Below are positions 48,483-60,707 of a stretch of DNA of 64,000 nt, one piece after another. A program made the translations under genes and the position numbers. Origin of the DNA: Seiridium cupressi (taxonomy: Eukaryota > Ascomycota > Sordariomycetes > Amphisphaeriales > Sporocadaceae); assembly GCA_036674765.1 (NCBI GenBank), contig JARVKI010000064.1, positions 124,001-188,000 on the forward strand, written 5' to 3'. The notes below the pieces were generated by a model. That model saw nothing but the letters and a program-made list of their open reading frames with translations, ran no database searches and was not told where the DNA came from. Positions within the stretch are counted from its first letter, which is position 1. Each line of letters opens with the position of its first letter.

Positions 48483-49128
48483 GTCCTAAGTTGCAGGCCG
48501 CGGCCCAAAAAGTTAACGACTCCACTTTCTCCAGCATCTGAAATACCGGTTCACGCGACCGATCTACACTCCATGAACTATGCATCTGTCAAATGGTGAA
48601 GTGTACTTGGAGACCATGATGGACAATGGTGACGTGGTGCACAGGCCCTGCGAAGTTTCTTTGTATTGGAAACGTCCCTAAAAGTACCGGACATTGGGGG
48701 CACACAGATATAATAAAGTCCATCGCATGCACACCCTATACATCTACAGCTAAAATACTTCCACCTACCATACGTACGCTGTAGTCAGGCCGGTCACCAG
48801 GTACTCTGGCCTAGGTAAGTAGGCACAGTAGTAGTGTGCTCCGTCTAACATATAGGAATGCTATAACCTTCCGTTTAGTCCATTTATCTTGTATGTAGCT
48901 GCATCGAAACGCCCCGTCGAGATTACTGCTGGAAAACACACCGAGAACTCGGGCTCTGCTGTCTATCAGTCGACGTGGATTGAGATTCTAGCAACACATA
49001 GCAATCATTAGTCAACCAGAGAAAACATATATCAGTAGTTATTATTCGTGTCTAGGGGTATTTCATCATAACACTACACTTTTACACATCAGTATCCTCC
49101 TACAGAATGCTCTCCAAAGGCATCTATA

Positions 49129-52100
49129 TCATCTCATCCGCTTATGGAAAAACTGCTTTATTCTGTAGCACGTTCTTCTCAACCACTCCCACATCTTTCT
49201 GGGGATCTTTCGGACTGGTGATTCCAGGTGCTCCGTTACGCCCACAAAGCCAGTGGTTGCGTTTGGTGGATGGCTCAAAATAGGTTCGGCGTGCTTGGCC
49301 GGCTTTGTTTCAAGTTCCGACCCTTGCTTCGAGATCTGGTGTGACATCCGATCTGGTTCTTCCACGTGATGTGCCGCCGTGTCTGGGTGGTCCTGAGGGT
49401 GCCGTTCGACATGCTCGGGGCTGTGAGCCCTCTGGCCACATAGAGTCGTACGCTCCAAATCGGAGGACTGGCGGTCTCCTGTGTCGACTCCATCCGCCAA
49501 GGATTCAAGGTCGCTTCCTTGGGTCGTGAATGGCGTATCTACAGGCGATTTGCCGCTGGGACCCGAATTCAGGGAGAGCGCAGTAAGATCGGTCTCACCA
49601 TGTTTTAGCACCGCGGTAGCCTCTGTATAGCAGGCTGCCCGGCTATTATCTTCAATTTGTATGGGAGTCTTGTTCAGACCATTACCATCTGGTGGCGCCG
49701 AAGTCTCACCATCATCAGTCTCAGCGTGCTGGAAAGCCTCGATTGGTTCATCGATAGTGGAACTTGCGTCGAATTCACCTGACCCTTTTCCGACCCCGTT
49801 GGTCTCCAACTTTTTTAGTTCGCTGAGTATAAGTGTCAGATCTTCGGCATCACTTGTAGCTTCGTCGCTGCTGCTTGGCATCTCCTGATAGTTAGCTAAT
49901 GATTCTTACAAGCTTCTCGGGTAAGCGCCATCTACACATACTGTTGGTTGACCGTCGATTGGCACACTGCTTTCACGACGGTCTGGAGAGGATGCCTGAA
50001 GCGGATCACAGTATCCAACGCTGGCTTCGCATAGCTTATACACATGCGTGAGATGGGTGTGAAATTGGTCGATTTTCTCCCTTTGCGCAGGGTCGGGAAC
50101 CAGAAGACTGTGCTTGATGTGATGCAGGAAATCCCGAATGCATTGAGAGCAGTTTTCTTGTCCCTGTAAATCATGGATCCACTATTCACTATGAGCTTTA
50201 TACCCTTCTTGGGGGTCGGCATGATACAACTTACTTTGACCACACAATCCTTCACTTGCGGGACATACGTATTTGGTGGACCGAGACTTCGTGATTTAAT
50301 ATTGAAGAATTTGTCTTCGGGAAAAATAGAATCGCCGAGAGGCTCGTCTTCCTCCAGTCGAATGCTTTGGAAGGTCTCACGTGTGGCCTTATACCCGCGG
50401 GTCGCCTCGTACCCGACCAAGAACCACGATATAAATTCAAGGTATAGGCAACCCAAGCTCCACATGTCATACGCCTGGGAGATATATCGTTGTGTATCGA
50501 ACTCCGGAGCTCTGTAGGTGCGAGACAAGCCCAAAACTTTGTCCTGTGGGACGTGAGATACCGACTTGGCTGAATGAAAGCGAGTCAATCCGAAATCTGA
50601 AACCACCAGGTGATGTTGCTTATGGCCAGGAGGCATGAAACAGAGTATGTTTTCCGGCTTGATATCACCATGTCTTCCACGATTCTTATCTGCATCTTCC
50701 GCATGAGCAGTGATGCTCAGATTCTTGTTACTGGACCATGACCCGTGATGATGAATTTTCCTTAGTCCGTCAGCGATGCCGAGACACTGTTTGATGAGCC
50801 AGCGAACAAGGACCGGTGATGAGGTCGGATCTGGTGTCTGTTCCCAGAGATCCACCAGATTTCCATGCGCCCAGTCGAATAGAAGGTAGTAATTTTTTGC
50901 GTGCTGGAACGCTACCCTTAGTCGGATAAGATGGTCGTGACCTGGGTTAGGCCCGCTGAATCTCTCCAAGACTTTCACCTCCTGCTTGTAGGCCTCATAT
51001 TCGTCCGAATGAATTTCTTTGATGGCGAAATAGGGGTTGGTACTTCGAGATCCCTATCACCAATTAGAATCAAGTCCTAGTCTGTTTCAAGCTACTTACA
51101 TCTGAGTCTACGAAGCTGTGATGAGCCGGATGGATCTTGACTTTCCAGACCGTCCCGTATCCTCCACTTATCTTCTTCTCCCACTCCAAGAAGGGCAAAA
51201 TTATCCTACCGTTGTCGATTTTGTAGAAGTGTAAATCGTCAGGAGGCATATCAAAGAAAGGCGCCAAAACTCGATATTGCGTGTTAGTGAAGTTTTCCAT
51301 ATCGTTCCATTTCCATTTATCTAGATAGATAACTTCGGGGGCGCTTCTCTTTTGAACCTGCACCACGTTGCGTTGTTGCTTGTTTTTGTGTAGCCTTAGT
51401 GGAAGATGGATGTCACGGATATCGTTTTGTATGAAATCTTCGATGCAAACGACTTTACCAATCAGTATGAGGACAGCAAGTATCATACGGCGGCTGTTTT
51501 GGTGGACATTGCTGTGGATAGCAAGCGTCATAGTCTCGATCTTCTCAACTTCGCCTGGGAAAGCTCGATGCAAGATCTGATTGATCCTCGTCTTATCGAG
51601 CAGCGAGACAAGTTTGTCAAGAGGCAGAAAGTCCTGGTCCATTTTTGCATCGTGATGACTGTCCTCGAAGGCGTCACGCAACTGGTTGTCCACGTGATCA
51701 AGATATTCTGTATCGTCCAGGTCTTGGCCCAATTCCTCTGCAGTAGCAGATTGCTCCGGTGGGGATGAGACAAACACGGCCCCTAGTCCGTTGAGAGTGC
51801 CTTGGGTGTCACGGTCATCTGGGCGAAATGCCGGTGTTCGTGTCCCATCCACAAGGTAGTGTGGATGCAGTGAGTCTGAAGAGGCTCTTTTTCGTGGCCC
51901 CGATCTGCTAATTTGGTTCAGACCAATACTAAATCCAAAGTCGTCGATGGTCGTTATGCTTTTGAAGTCTGAGTGTCGACTGGGCGCCCGGGAACGCTCG
52001 TTATCGTCTGTAGGGGTACGAGGATCTTCTCCTGGAGCAGAAACCTGCACACTAGGCGTCGGTCGCCCAAGATGGCCCACTTGCTCCGTGGAGAACTCAT

Positions 52101-52350
52101 TATCGACGGCGAGAAAAGTGCCTCGAGATAATCTTCGGCCTCTATCGTCCTTGAGGGACGATGCCCTTGGTGAATGGGAAGCTGAAGCTGATTGTGGCCT
52201 TAACTTCTCTAGTGGATGCGGAAGATAAATGTCGTCGGTTGAATCCTCTCCTTCTTGATGGTAGGATTGTTTAACGCCCTCTCGTGGTGGGATTTTAGTA
52301 TAGTGTCCGGCGGTTGTGAACCGCATCTCGGCCTCCGCTGTAGGCTCCAT
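49129..52350 (-). CDS. protein kinase with shared N-terminal domain and long acidic tail
   Basis: Four exons (52350-51100, 51053-50235, 50181-49942, 49884-49129) give 1021 residues; the last intron has a strong GTATGT donor and a GCTAAC branch site. Residues 1-215 are disordered. Residues about 222-385 form an N-terminal domain (NQLRDAFED, FLPLDKLVSLL, ILAVLILIGK, QYRVLAPFF) also found in the divergent neighbour. The kinase domain spans about 390-720: GGYGTVWKV loop, AIKEI Lys, HGDIKPEN catalytic loop (HGD replaces HRD), SDFGL and RAPEF. All catalytic residues are present. A C-terminal region of about 250 residues is acidic and disordered and ends in MWEWLRRTCYRIKQFFHKRMR-like cationic amphipathic sequence. 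Probably a Ser/Thr kinase of the expanded fungal families linked with HET and NLR genes. Confidence 0.85.
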
Positions 52351-54831
52351 CGCGCATCGTGGAACGTTAAGGGCCCGTCACGAGGAACTGATAGGCCCGA
52401 GCATCTCACAAGAAGTTGAAGAAGTTGACTTTCGCCCGAAGGTAGCGACTTTACTAGCGGCGACCTTGGAACGGTTTTCGTGAAACGGGAACTCCAGGGC
52501 CAGGAAACAGATGGTGTAACGAGGTCCCACGTCTTCTCCTCATGTACGTCGCCGTACTGCCATGAACACCCATCAGTAACCCTAATCATTGGGGGCCGAA
52601 ACGAGGCTCTGTGTGCGTCTGCAGGCGGCCTTGTGCAGGTAGTATTTCCTGCTTACCGCCCATCTCCTCGCCTACAGTCGCGCTAGCCTCCATAAATGCA
52701 GCCGCGTTCCTTTTGGGGAAGAATACCGAGCTGAACGGCCGAACCCTGCGAGCGGCTGAGAACATGGTGTTGCACTTCTGCGCCTCGGTTTAATCTTTTG
52801 CGGTTAACGTAAGATGCTGAGGATTGAAAATGGTCGATGTGATCGATGGCTACACAGTTTTGACTACACCAACGGGTTTCTTGATGTTACAAGCGCTCTT
52901 CGAGTTCGAGTAGACGCCAGGCTCTGTGAAAACTTGTGCTGTGGTCCCCCAAGTAGCTCGATTGCGACTAGTCTAGTTCGTGCCTATAGGAACTAACCGA
53001 CACAATCTGACTTGCATATGGATCAACCCCCCACCCCCTTCTCCTAAAGGACATGAGGTAGGTAGCAAATATTTTTGGCAACAATAGTCCGGACGCGCCA
53101 CCACATGCTCGAGACAATAAGCTGAAGACTCATGGTCCTCGTGACTTCGGGGTTCTTCGTATTTAATGTATCTTTGTGTGGCCGGTCGCTAGACCCTCTA
53201 AATAGCAGCCACCGATCAATGTTCATATAAAGTGGCATTGAAACGCTTTCAGATGGATGCATGCTTCGTACCTCGTAGTTCAGAAGCAGAGAAATCAAGT
53301 CGCTCCTGAAGACGCAAGGCTTTCGCTTATTGTAAGCCTCTGACACATGTTGGCCGGTCCAGTGGCCTCACAGCCTCAGCCTCCACGCTTACTGATGTCC
53401 TCCAATGTAGCTATCATGCACGAACAGGGGTATGCCGCATTCGTAGCCTGTCGGATTCGGTGTGAGCATGCCACCAACATGGATTCTATTCTAATCAACG
53501 TCGAAGTGGAAAAATACCGCAGAAGTCCTAGCCCCCAGCTTACATATATATTTCTCGCCAGCGCTCGACCCCTTTCATCATCATTATCGGAAGCAGGCTT
53601 TAGATAAGATATTTTCAACATTGGTTGATTGTTCACGACTCATCTTGCGGTTTCTGATCTTTGATCTTATACCAGATCCTCAATGCACCTCTCCTCCAGG
53701 GCAAACGCGGCCAACAACTGTGGGGACAGCTCTGTGGTGAAGCTGCACTCCAATCATGTCCGGGATCCGCGAGCACTGTCTGGCGTCCTGAATTCATTGT
53801 GGGGGGAAGGCAACTTTCGTGTCGAACTCCGCAACGATATATACATAATCCACAAACATAATAAGACGACCATTAAGAGCAGAATGGAGCCCACGCCACA
53901 ACATATCATTGCTTGATAGAGGACTTATAGGGGGAGAATAGAGATAGATATCAACCACATCGAATGTCGCGTAAGTACATCATACGCGTTGGAATATCGC
54001 TAAGGAGGTGAAACTAATATGTGAGAAGCCTAGGCCGGGGCAAAGCGAATACCGTATTGCAGGCGCTCGGAAAACAGGCAAACTCAGCAGGATATTCAGT
54101 GAAATTGCAGTCGAGGTTCCAGGAGTAAAGGAGTAAAGATACCCATGTGCATAGAATATGTGATAAGTTTATAGAGGAAACAGGTTGTTTCCAGGCTTCG
54201 TTATGCATTTGTTTCATGTCTTTTACTCCTGTCAGCCCGAGGCGCAAGCGATAAACTGCGCCCGGCATAGCAGCAGACATGCTGATCAGGAGGCCTAAGC
54301 TTCGGTTTTAAAGTTGCATGCATATAGGTCACCGAAACAATATCATCGACCGACGGCTAGTGCCACATGGACTAAAATGGCTTGCATGGCCAATACATGG
54401 CAGATGGTCGCCGTGCATACATGTAGTTACATTTCGCTAGCGCTTTTGCAGGGGCTAGCATCGAGGCACACAGTTCAGCCTATCGCATAATGTAAGACAC
54501 ATGATTGGCGAGTGTTTACTACCTGTGACATCAACCGAGATCCTGCATGTCCACCGGTGGCAGTGTCACATGTCCAATGCCATTTTACACTAGAAAGATG
54601 CGCAGCCTTGTGTAGTTACATATTGTCGGGCGCACTTGTTCGCCAAAAAAAGTAAGAATAAAAAGTGAAATCTGTGGCGGTGCTTACAATGGAAGGAATA
54701 TATTACACGGATCCCACCAACCACTTGGTGTTTGCGGACCAAGTACCATCCAATAACACTGTCTGCGAGTGGCTATTTCTGAGTCAAAAAGCTTTTCGCT
54801 CTCTGTGGATACACCACGCAACTCAGAACAA
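52351..54831. other. divergent intergenic stretch between the kinases
   Basis: 2.5 kb separating two divergent related kinase genes. Short frames only. The right border is uncertain because a non-ATG frame extends the kinase-HET reading frame upstream to 54769 and an extra 5' exon cannot be excluded. Confidence 0.45.
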
Positions 54832-57800
54832 ATGGGGGATGATTCGGAATCGAATGAGCTGTATCACCAGATCCGGGATGCCCTACAGACATGCGATGGA
54901 GATTTTGAAGGCCGAGAGTTTTTACCAAATGACCAAATGGATAATTTTATGACGGCGGAACACATCGAATTAGCACTAAGGAAAGAGAATGTGTCACCGA
55001 TACCGGACCTCATTGACTACGTGCTCAGCTCGGCAAGGAGAGTCTTCTTAACCCTCGTCACAATCGAGAATCTCCCAGCCTTGATCGATCTCAAGACTGA
55101 AGGATTCAGGGATGAGAACCTACCAATCCATCGGATGAAGAAGCCACAGCCAGGTATTGGGTCCTGGGACGAGCCTATGAAGGCTGTAGGTACCAAACGT
55201 TGGACGACATTTGTAGGGTGGAAGAACATGCTCGTCGACAGCTTCATCACAAATCAATGGAAATTCCTTGCTCCAACTTTTGGTAGAGGGAACTTCGTTC
55301 GTGTCTTTCAAAGAGACCAACCCTTGCCTTTTATCACACCGGGTGGTATTACTGTGCGGAGAAGGGGCCATTTCAGCTTAGTACTGAGAGTCGGGGTTCA
55401 CTCCGCTCATGCGGATCCAGAGTTATTCAACGAGGTATGTAATGTAATGAAAGTGATTGACAATATATTTACGATGCAAGGTCGATGCGAACGTTTCCGA
55501 GGTGGCCGTCAAGATATTTAACCGTGGACTTGAAGACGATTTTTACAGGGAAATGGAGACATTACGAATCATAAAAGAGCTGGAGCATGATCATCTGATC
55601 AAACCCATCGCGGCATTCGAGAATGGAAGCCTTCAATGCTTCATATTTCCCTGGGCTGAAGGAGGTACGTATAATTGTATCTAAAGTTTAAAATGTTCAG
55701 TGCTGACGGAAGTTTCACTAGGCAATCTTCGGGATTACTGGAAACGAACAGACTCTGCCCTCAGTGGTCGGCCAATGCGAAACGAGGAAACAGTCTCCTG
55801 GGTCTTAACACAGATGCGCGGTCTCGCCAATTGTCTCAAGCTGCTTTGGGATGCAAATTGTAGACATGGTGATTTGAAACCGGAGAACATCCTCCTTAAT
55901 GGGCAAGGGAATATGGTAATTGCTGACGTTGGACTGTCTAAAATCCACACCGCGGTGACAGAAAAACGGAATAAAAGCTCGTCGGCGAAATTTGCCACAC
56001 GTCGATACGCAGCACCTGAAATCTATATGGATGATAGGCACATGCCTTTATCTCGAGATTATGATATATGGTCAATGGGCGTCGTCTTGCTAGAGTGGGT
56101 AACATGGCTCCTCCATGGGGATAGCAAGCTTCGCGACTACGCTGCACTTGATACTCTCTGGAACTTCACAAACGGAAAGCATGAAGTACACCCCAAGACC
56201 AGGGCCTGGATTTCTGAGATCAAACATGACCTGAGCGCTGATACAGCGTTGAAGGATATAATTGAACTCATCGAGGCTCGCTTGTTGATTATTGAGCTGT
56301 CGGAAGAGGGGGAGTCGCTATCCATGGGTCGTGCGAAAGCCACATGGCTATCAATGTGTATGGATAATATATGTGAACGGGCAAGGCGGGAAGCATCCTA
56401 CCGATATGATCCCAGAATATGGCAACGGACGAGAGATTCCGCGACGACAGGTGCAAACTTGGATGTACCATTCCAACACAGACCCCGAATTGCAAAACTA
56501 CCTTCATCGGATCCTATCAGCGACAGTGTTGGGAGTAGTACAAATGATAATCTACCAAAGATCAACATTCAGTCCACGGACGGCCAAACGACGCAGCCAA
56601 ACTTGACTCTGGCTGTCGTTCCTGATGAGTATAACGAAGTAAGTCGCTCAGAATATGGCACATATATATATCCTTTCTGACTTGCATAGTTTCATCGTCG
56701 AACCCTGAAAGATGTATGGGATTCTGGACCAGACAATAAATTTGCATCCTCTATTTTCGACCTAGTCAAATGGACCACGTTAAAGCCTAGCTCATCGCCG
56801 TCAACTCTGTGTTCTTCTTGCCGGTCAATGGCTAGCTGGACCAACCGGTCTGAGCTCCCCTATGACATGAGGACACTCGACAGTCGAGGACAAGACTGCG
56901 ACTTGTGTAGGCTGATCTATGAATCGCTTCTGGCATCAGGAGTAAAGCTTGACAGTTCGGGAAAATTGTTGCGTGTTGGGTCAACTCTCAGGAATGATTC
57001 CTCAGCATCGCCTATCATATCGATCTATGTTGATCCACCTGCAGGTACGAAAACACTAACTTCACATCGGTCCCTACGCTGAATTTCAACAGATTCAGAA
57101 AAGTTTCCATTGCCGTTCGCTCAACTGGGCCTTCCACAACTGCCACAGCCGTCTAGCGGAACGCAGGCCATCATATTCCGCCAGTGGCTGCGGACATGCG
57201 ATCATGATCATAAGTGCCTAGTCACTTCGCAGTCTCAGGATAAGTTCAAGATGCCAACGAGGCTTATCGATGTTGGAACATCGTCCGAACAAAGCCTACG
57301 GCTGATAGAGACTACAGGCATGGCCTATGAGAAGTACGTTGCGCTTAGTCATTGCTGGGGAGACGTGCCAGAACACTTAAAACTCTGCACGTACCGCAGC
57401 AATATCGAAGATTTCAAGCGAGATATCGAGTTTGCGCGGCTGCCTCAGAACTTCAAGGACGTTGTGACTGTGACAAGAACCCTGGACATTCGGTACGTCT
57501 GGATCGACTCACTCTGCATCATCCAAAAAGACAAGTACGACTGGGAGATCGAAGCTGGCAATATGGAGCTCGTCTTCAGTGCGGCATATTGCACCATCGC
57601 AGCGGACTCGGCCGAGTCTTCTCTGGCTGGATTTCTGCACAAGAGAGAACCTCGGCCTTGCGTGACGGTGAAATCACGAGCTACCCAGCTCTACTTCTGT
57701 AAAGCGATCGATGATTTCCATCATGATGTTGAGAAGAGTGTACTAAATACACGGGGGTGGGTCCTTCAGGAGAGAGCCCTATCACGCAGGACAATCCACT

Positions 57801-58657
57801 TTTCCGCAAACCAGGCCTATTTCGAATGCGGTCAGGGGGTGCGCTGCGAAACATTGGCGAAGTTGCGCAAGTAAGGCTTCGTTCACCCCGTTTTGCTATG
57901 ACTTTTGACTGACGTGTTCAATAGCCCTAAAGCCGAGTTCCTTGAAGACCCTGATTTCCCCCGGTCAGCCCTCAAGCACTTCAAGGCTCAACGACAAGTC
58001 TTTTTCCACGACCTGTACTCCATGTACTCGAAACTCACGTTCCGATACCCAACCGACCGATCAGTCGGACTGCTGGGCCTGGAGCGTCGGCTGGCGCGTA
58101 CCTTTGACACACAAGCTGATTACGGCATCTTTGAGAGCTACCTCCACAGAAGTCTCTTGTGGATGCCAGAGTCGAAGGAAAAGCTGAAGCGGATTTTGTA
58201 TGAAGACCGTAGCGTGCCCTCTTGGTCATGGATGGCATACACTGGTGCGATCAAGTACGTTGACGCGCCCTTTAATGGTGTGGAATGGAACACGAAAGAT
58301 GTCAAAAACCCATTTGCATCTGGACCACTTCGGCAAAGCACAAGTACCAACAAGCAAAAGCCAATTGCCGAACTTGAGGCTGTCGCGCACCAATTTCATG
58401 CCAGCACATTCAGCATGTTTGAAAGACTGAAACGTTGCATGTTTGACACGGAGCCGCACGACGACTTGACTCCTCTTCGATGTGTCGTGCTTGGAAAGGA
58501 TAAAGCAGGGAGTGAGCAGGACAGAAGCGTCTACGTTTTGATAGTTAAGCCGGCCTTCCCAGAGACTCGAGATGGGATCTGGAAACGCATTGGGGTGGCC
58601 TGCATTCTGTCGTCTCACCTGTCTGAGAGGTCTGGGATATCCGTGAGAATCCATTAA
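54832..58657 (+). CDS. protein kinase-HET domain fusion protein
   Basis: Six exons (54832-55434, 55481-55664, 55722-56638, 56690-57044, 57093-57870, 57925-58657) stay in phase and give 1189 residues. Residues 10-160 match the N-terminal domain of the divergent kinase (QIRDAL, REFLPNDQ, QWKFLAPTF). The kinase domain (about 175-460) has a weak Gly loop (RRRGHFSLVLRV), AVKIF Lys at about 212, HGDLKPEN at about 311, DVG instead of DFG at about 331, and RYAAPEIY. The fourth intron (GTAAGT...CTGAC...CATAG, phase 0) joins it to a HET region: CSSCRSM, a CDLCRLIYESLL preamble, then KYVALSHCWGD at about 765, YVWIDSLCIIQKD, AAYCTIAADSAES and NTRGWVLQERALSRRTIHF. HET domains trigger incompatibility cell death. 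Kinase input with HET output is inferred. Two separate genes remain possible. Confidence 0.8.
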
Positions 58658-59686
58658 TTCCAACGTTTCTTGCACTCAATTGCTTAGCTATACTTGTATG
58701 ACCCGAAAGGTACTGCTGGTTTTTAATTAGCACCTTGTTTTCTTAGATCAGATCAGAATAGACGTATAACACCATGTTTTCTCGACGTTACCACTGCCAT
58801 ATGTATGATTTATGAGTTTGTCGCAAATATGGAGTCAGGGCCTAAGGGGCTGGTTGAAGTCACGGTCTTCGCCATAATACACCATTCATGAAACTTAAAT
58901 GCTAAAGCTGTTTCTAAAAATTCAAGAGGGCTTAGACTCAGGAGGCGGCGGCTCGAGTATCTTCTCGGGCGAGGTCAATCCCCAGTGTCAACCAGCCGGA
59001 GCTATGATGGTTAATGCACCTTAATATCCAAACAAGAGAGTGGGCATATATTTAAATATAATTTTAGTTGCATTTTTCATCGTGCATTACATCACGCAGT
59101 AGATTGTAAGGCACTGTCATGACAGACATCATACATGCATATTGCACCTTAATGTGGATTTTGACCCGGTCCCTTATCTATGTAGGAGCTTACCTTGAGT
59201 AGCGCAGCATCTAACGATTTCATGAGATGCGCAAGGTCGAGCTTAAAGGTGATGATAGCAGGTCAAGAACAGATTTGAGAGGCACGCAGCCTGACCTTTC
59301 ATTTGTTCATCATGTGATTATTCCAATCTCTTAACTTTGACAACAATAACGCACTTGCTTGCTAACGTTCTAACCTGTAAGTCCTGGCAACCGATGGTCT
59401 CTACAGTCGTAGAACCTTTTATTTTGCCAAAATCAACCAAAAGTGGTATTTTGGGGCCCATTGATAGTGGTAGGAAAGAATGTCCTCGTCGGCGCTGTGT
59501 CCCTTGGGCATATTTGGCCCTGGAGCATCCCTCCAGACCAGTGTTGCGATCTCGAAGCTTGCACCCGTAGTCTAACATGGACCGGCATGTCGTCCTTTGG
59601 CTGGATCGGTCCAGTACCAACCTCATATAGCCTTTGATTGTCAACCATGTCTAGGGGTATTGTTTTATCTCCACTTGCATTAAGAG
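58658..59686. other. intergenic stretch
   Basis: 1 kb between the kinase-HET gene and the P450 remnant, moderately AT-rich. Short frames of 60-108 codons near 59.3-59.6 kb overlap on both strands and carry no motif. Confidence 0.5.
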
Positions 59687-60668
59687 TCAGTGGTAAATTT
59701 GATCAATATTGCAGTTTGCAGCATTCACATACCGTATCTTATCGTGCTCGTCCCAGGCTTGCTCGATATGAAAAGTGCGAGCGACAAACACGCATACGAG
59801 TCGCAACTCGACTAACGCTAATTCTACACCGATACGGTTGCGAGGGCCTGCAATATAGGAAGATTTCAGTAGTCTGATACGCCGTACACGGTAACGATCA
59901 TGCAGCCCTACCGAGAGAAAATGGCATCCAGGCGTCCTTTCGTGGAAACAGGGGGTCCCCTTCAATAGCCGTCCATCGTTCGGGTATGAATATGCTTGGT
60001 TCAGGCCAATATTGTGGACTTTGCTGGATGCCAGGGGCTGCAGGCCAGGGGGTGGAACCCTCCAGAGGATACTGGACCGTTGAACCAGGGACTGTAAGGG
60101 ACATCTTGAACGTCGGAGCGGCTCTCGCACTAGCCGCCAGCGGGTACATCCTAAATGTCTCTTTGATTACCGCCAGGGTGTAGGGCAAGTTGTAGATCAG
60201 CGTGGGTGTTTTCCGCAACACTTTTGCTGCATCATCTGGATTGGGGCCGAGCACAGCATCGTGCTCACGTCGCATTTTCGACAAACAATCCGGATGATCT
60301 TCGAGACATTTCATGAGGAAACATATTGTGGCGGCGGTAGTGTCTTGTCCAGCAAATAAAAAGGCTTTGATGTTAGCTACAATCACATCAATGGCTCGAG
60401 CATCGGGCTGTCTCTTAGAGACCCAAGTATCCTCGTTACCAAGATACTTGGCTGCAAGAGCCACCACAGTGGATTTCCGACTCCCACTATTATCATCAGT
60501 GGAATTCAGTCTATCTTTGATATGTGATTCAATCAGGCTCTGCATTACTCGGTTGTTTCTCGCAATGGCAAGTTCATGCCAAGGCATACGACGATAAAAA
60601 AAAAACCCGCGGGCCTCGTTCGATCTAAGATTCATGAGCTCGACCTGTTCATGTAGAGTTTGGAACCG
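59687..60668 (-). pseudogene. 5'-truncated cytochrome P450 lacking the heme cysteine
   Basis: Two exons (about 60668-59912 and 59847-59687, phase-1 intron) encode the C-terminal two thirds of a P450 of the group that includes StcS-like enzymes. I see FLFAGQDTTAA (I helix), IKETFRMYP (K helix ExxR), FIPERW, GDPLFPRKDAWMPFSLGPRN and VELALVELRLV. The N-terminal membrane anchor and first part are missing; upstream sequence is antisense to the next gene. In the heme-binding loop the expected Cys is Arg, codon CGT at 59834-59836, so the protein could not bind heme normally. The rest of the frame is open, suggesting recent loss. It stands next to two other damaged oxidoreductases. Confidence 0.82.
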
Positions 60669-60707
60669 GGGTGCCGGTCCTTCGGCAGTCTGTTGGTGGA
60701 ACTGCAT

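Larger units (their letters stand above)
43240..49128. other. 5.9 kb gene-poor stretch
   Basis: Long promoter side of the CTF1-type regulator followed by DNA with only short frames of 60-155 codons on both strands, none with a family motif. A T13 tract lies at 45450, an A-rich tract near 48.2 kb, and a decayed 5S rRNA-like segment near 48.4 kb. A hydrophobic 61-codon frame at 46414 and a 71-codon frame at 47723 are the least poor coding candidates but cannot be supported. Confidence 0.5.

Noticed and set aside
60595..60608. A10-11 run in the P450 remnant as a frameshift site
   Set aside because: The frame reads through it as FFFYRR with similarity on both sides, so no break is needed there.
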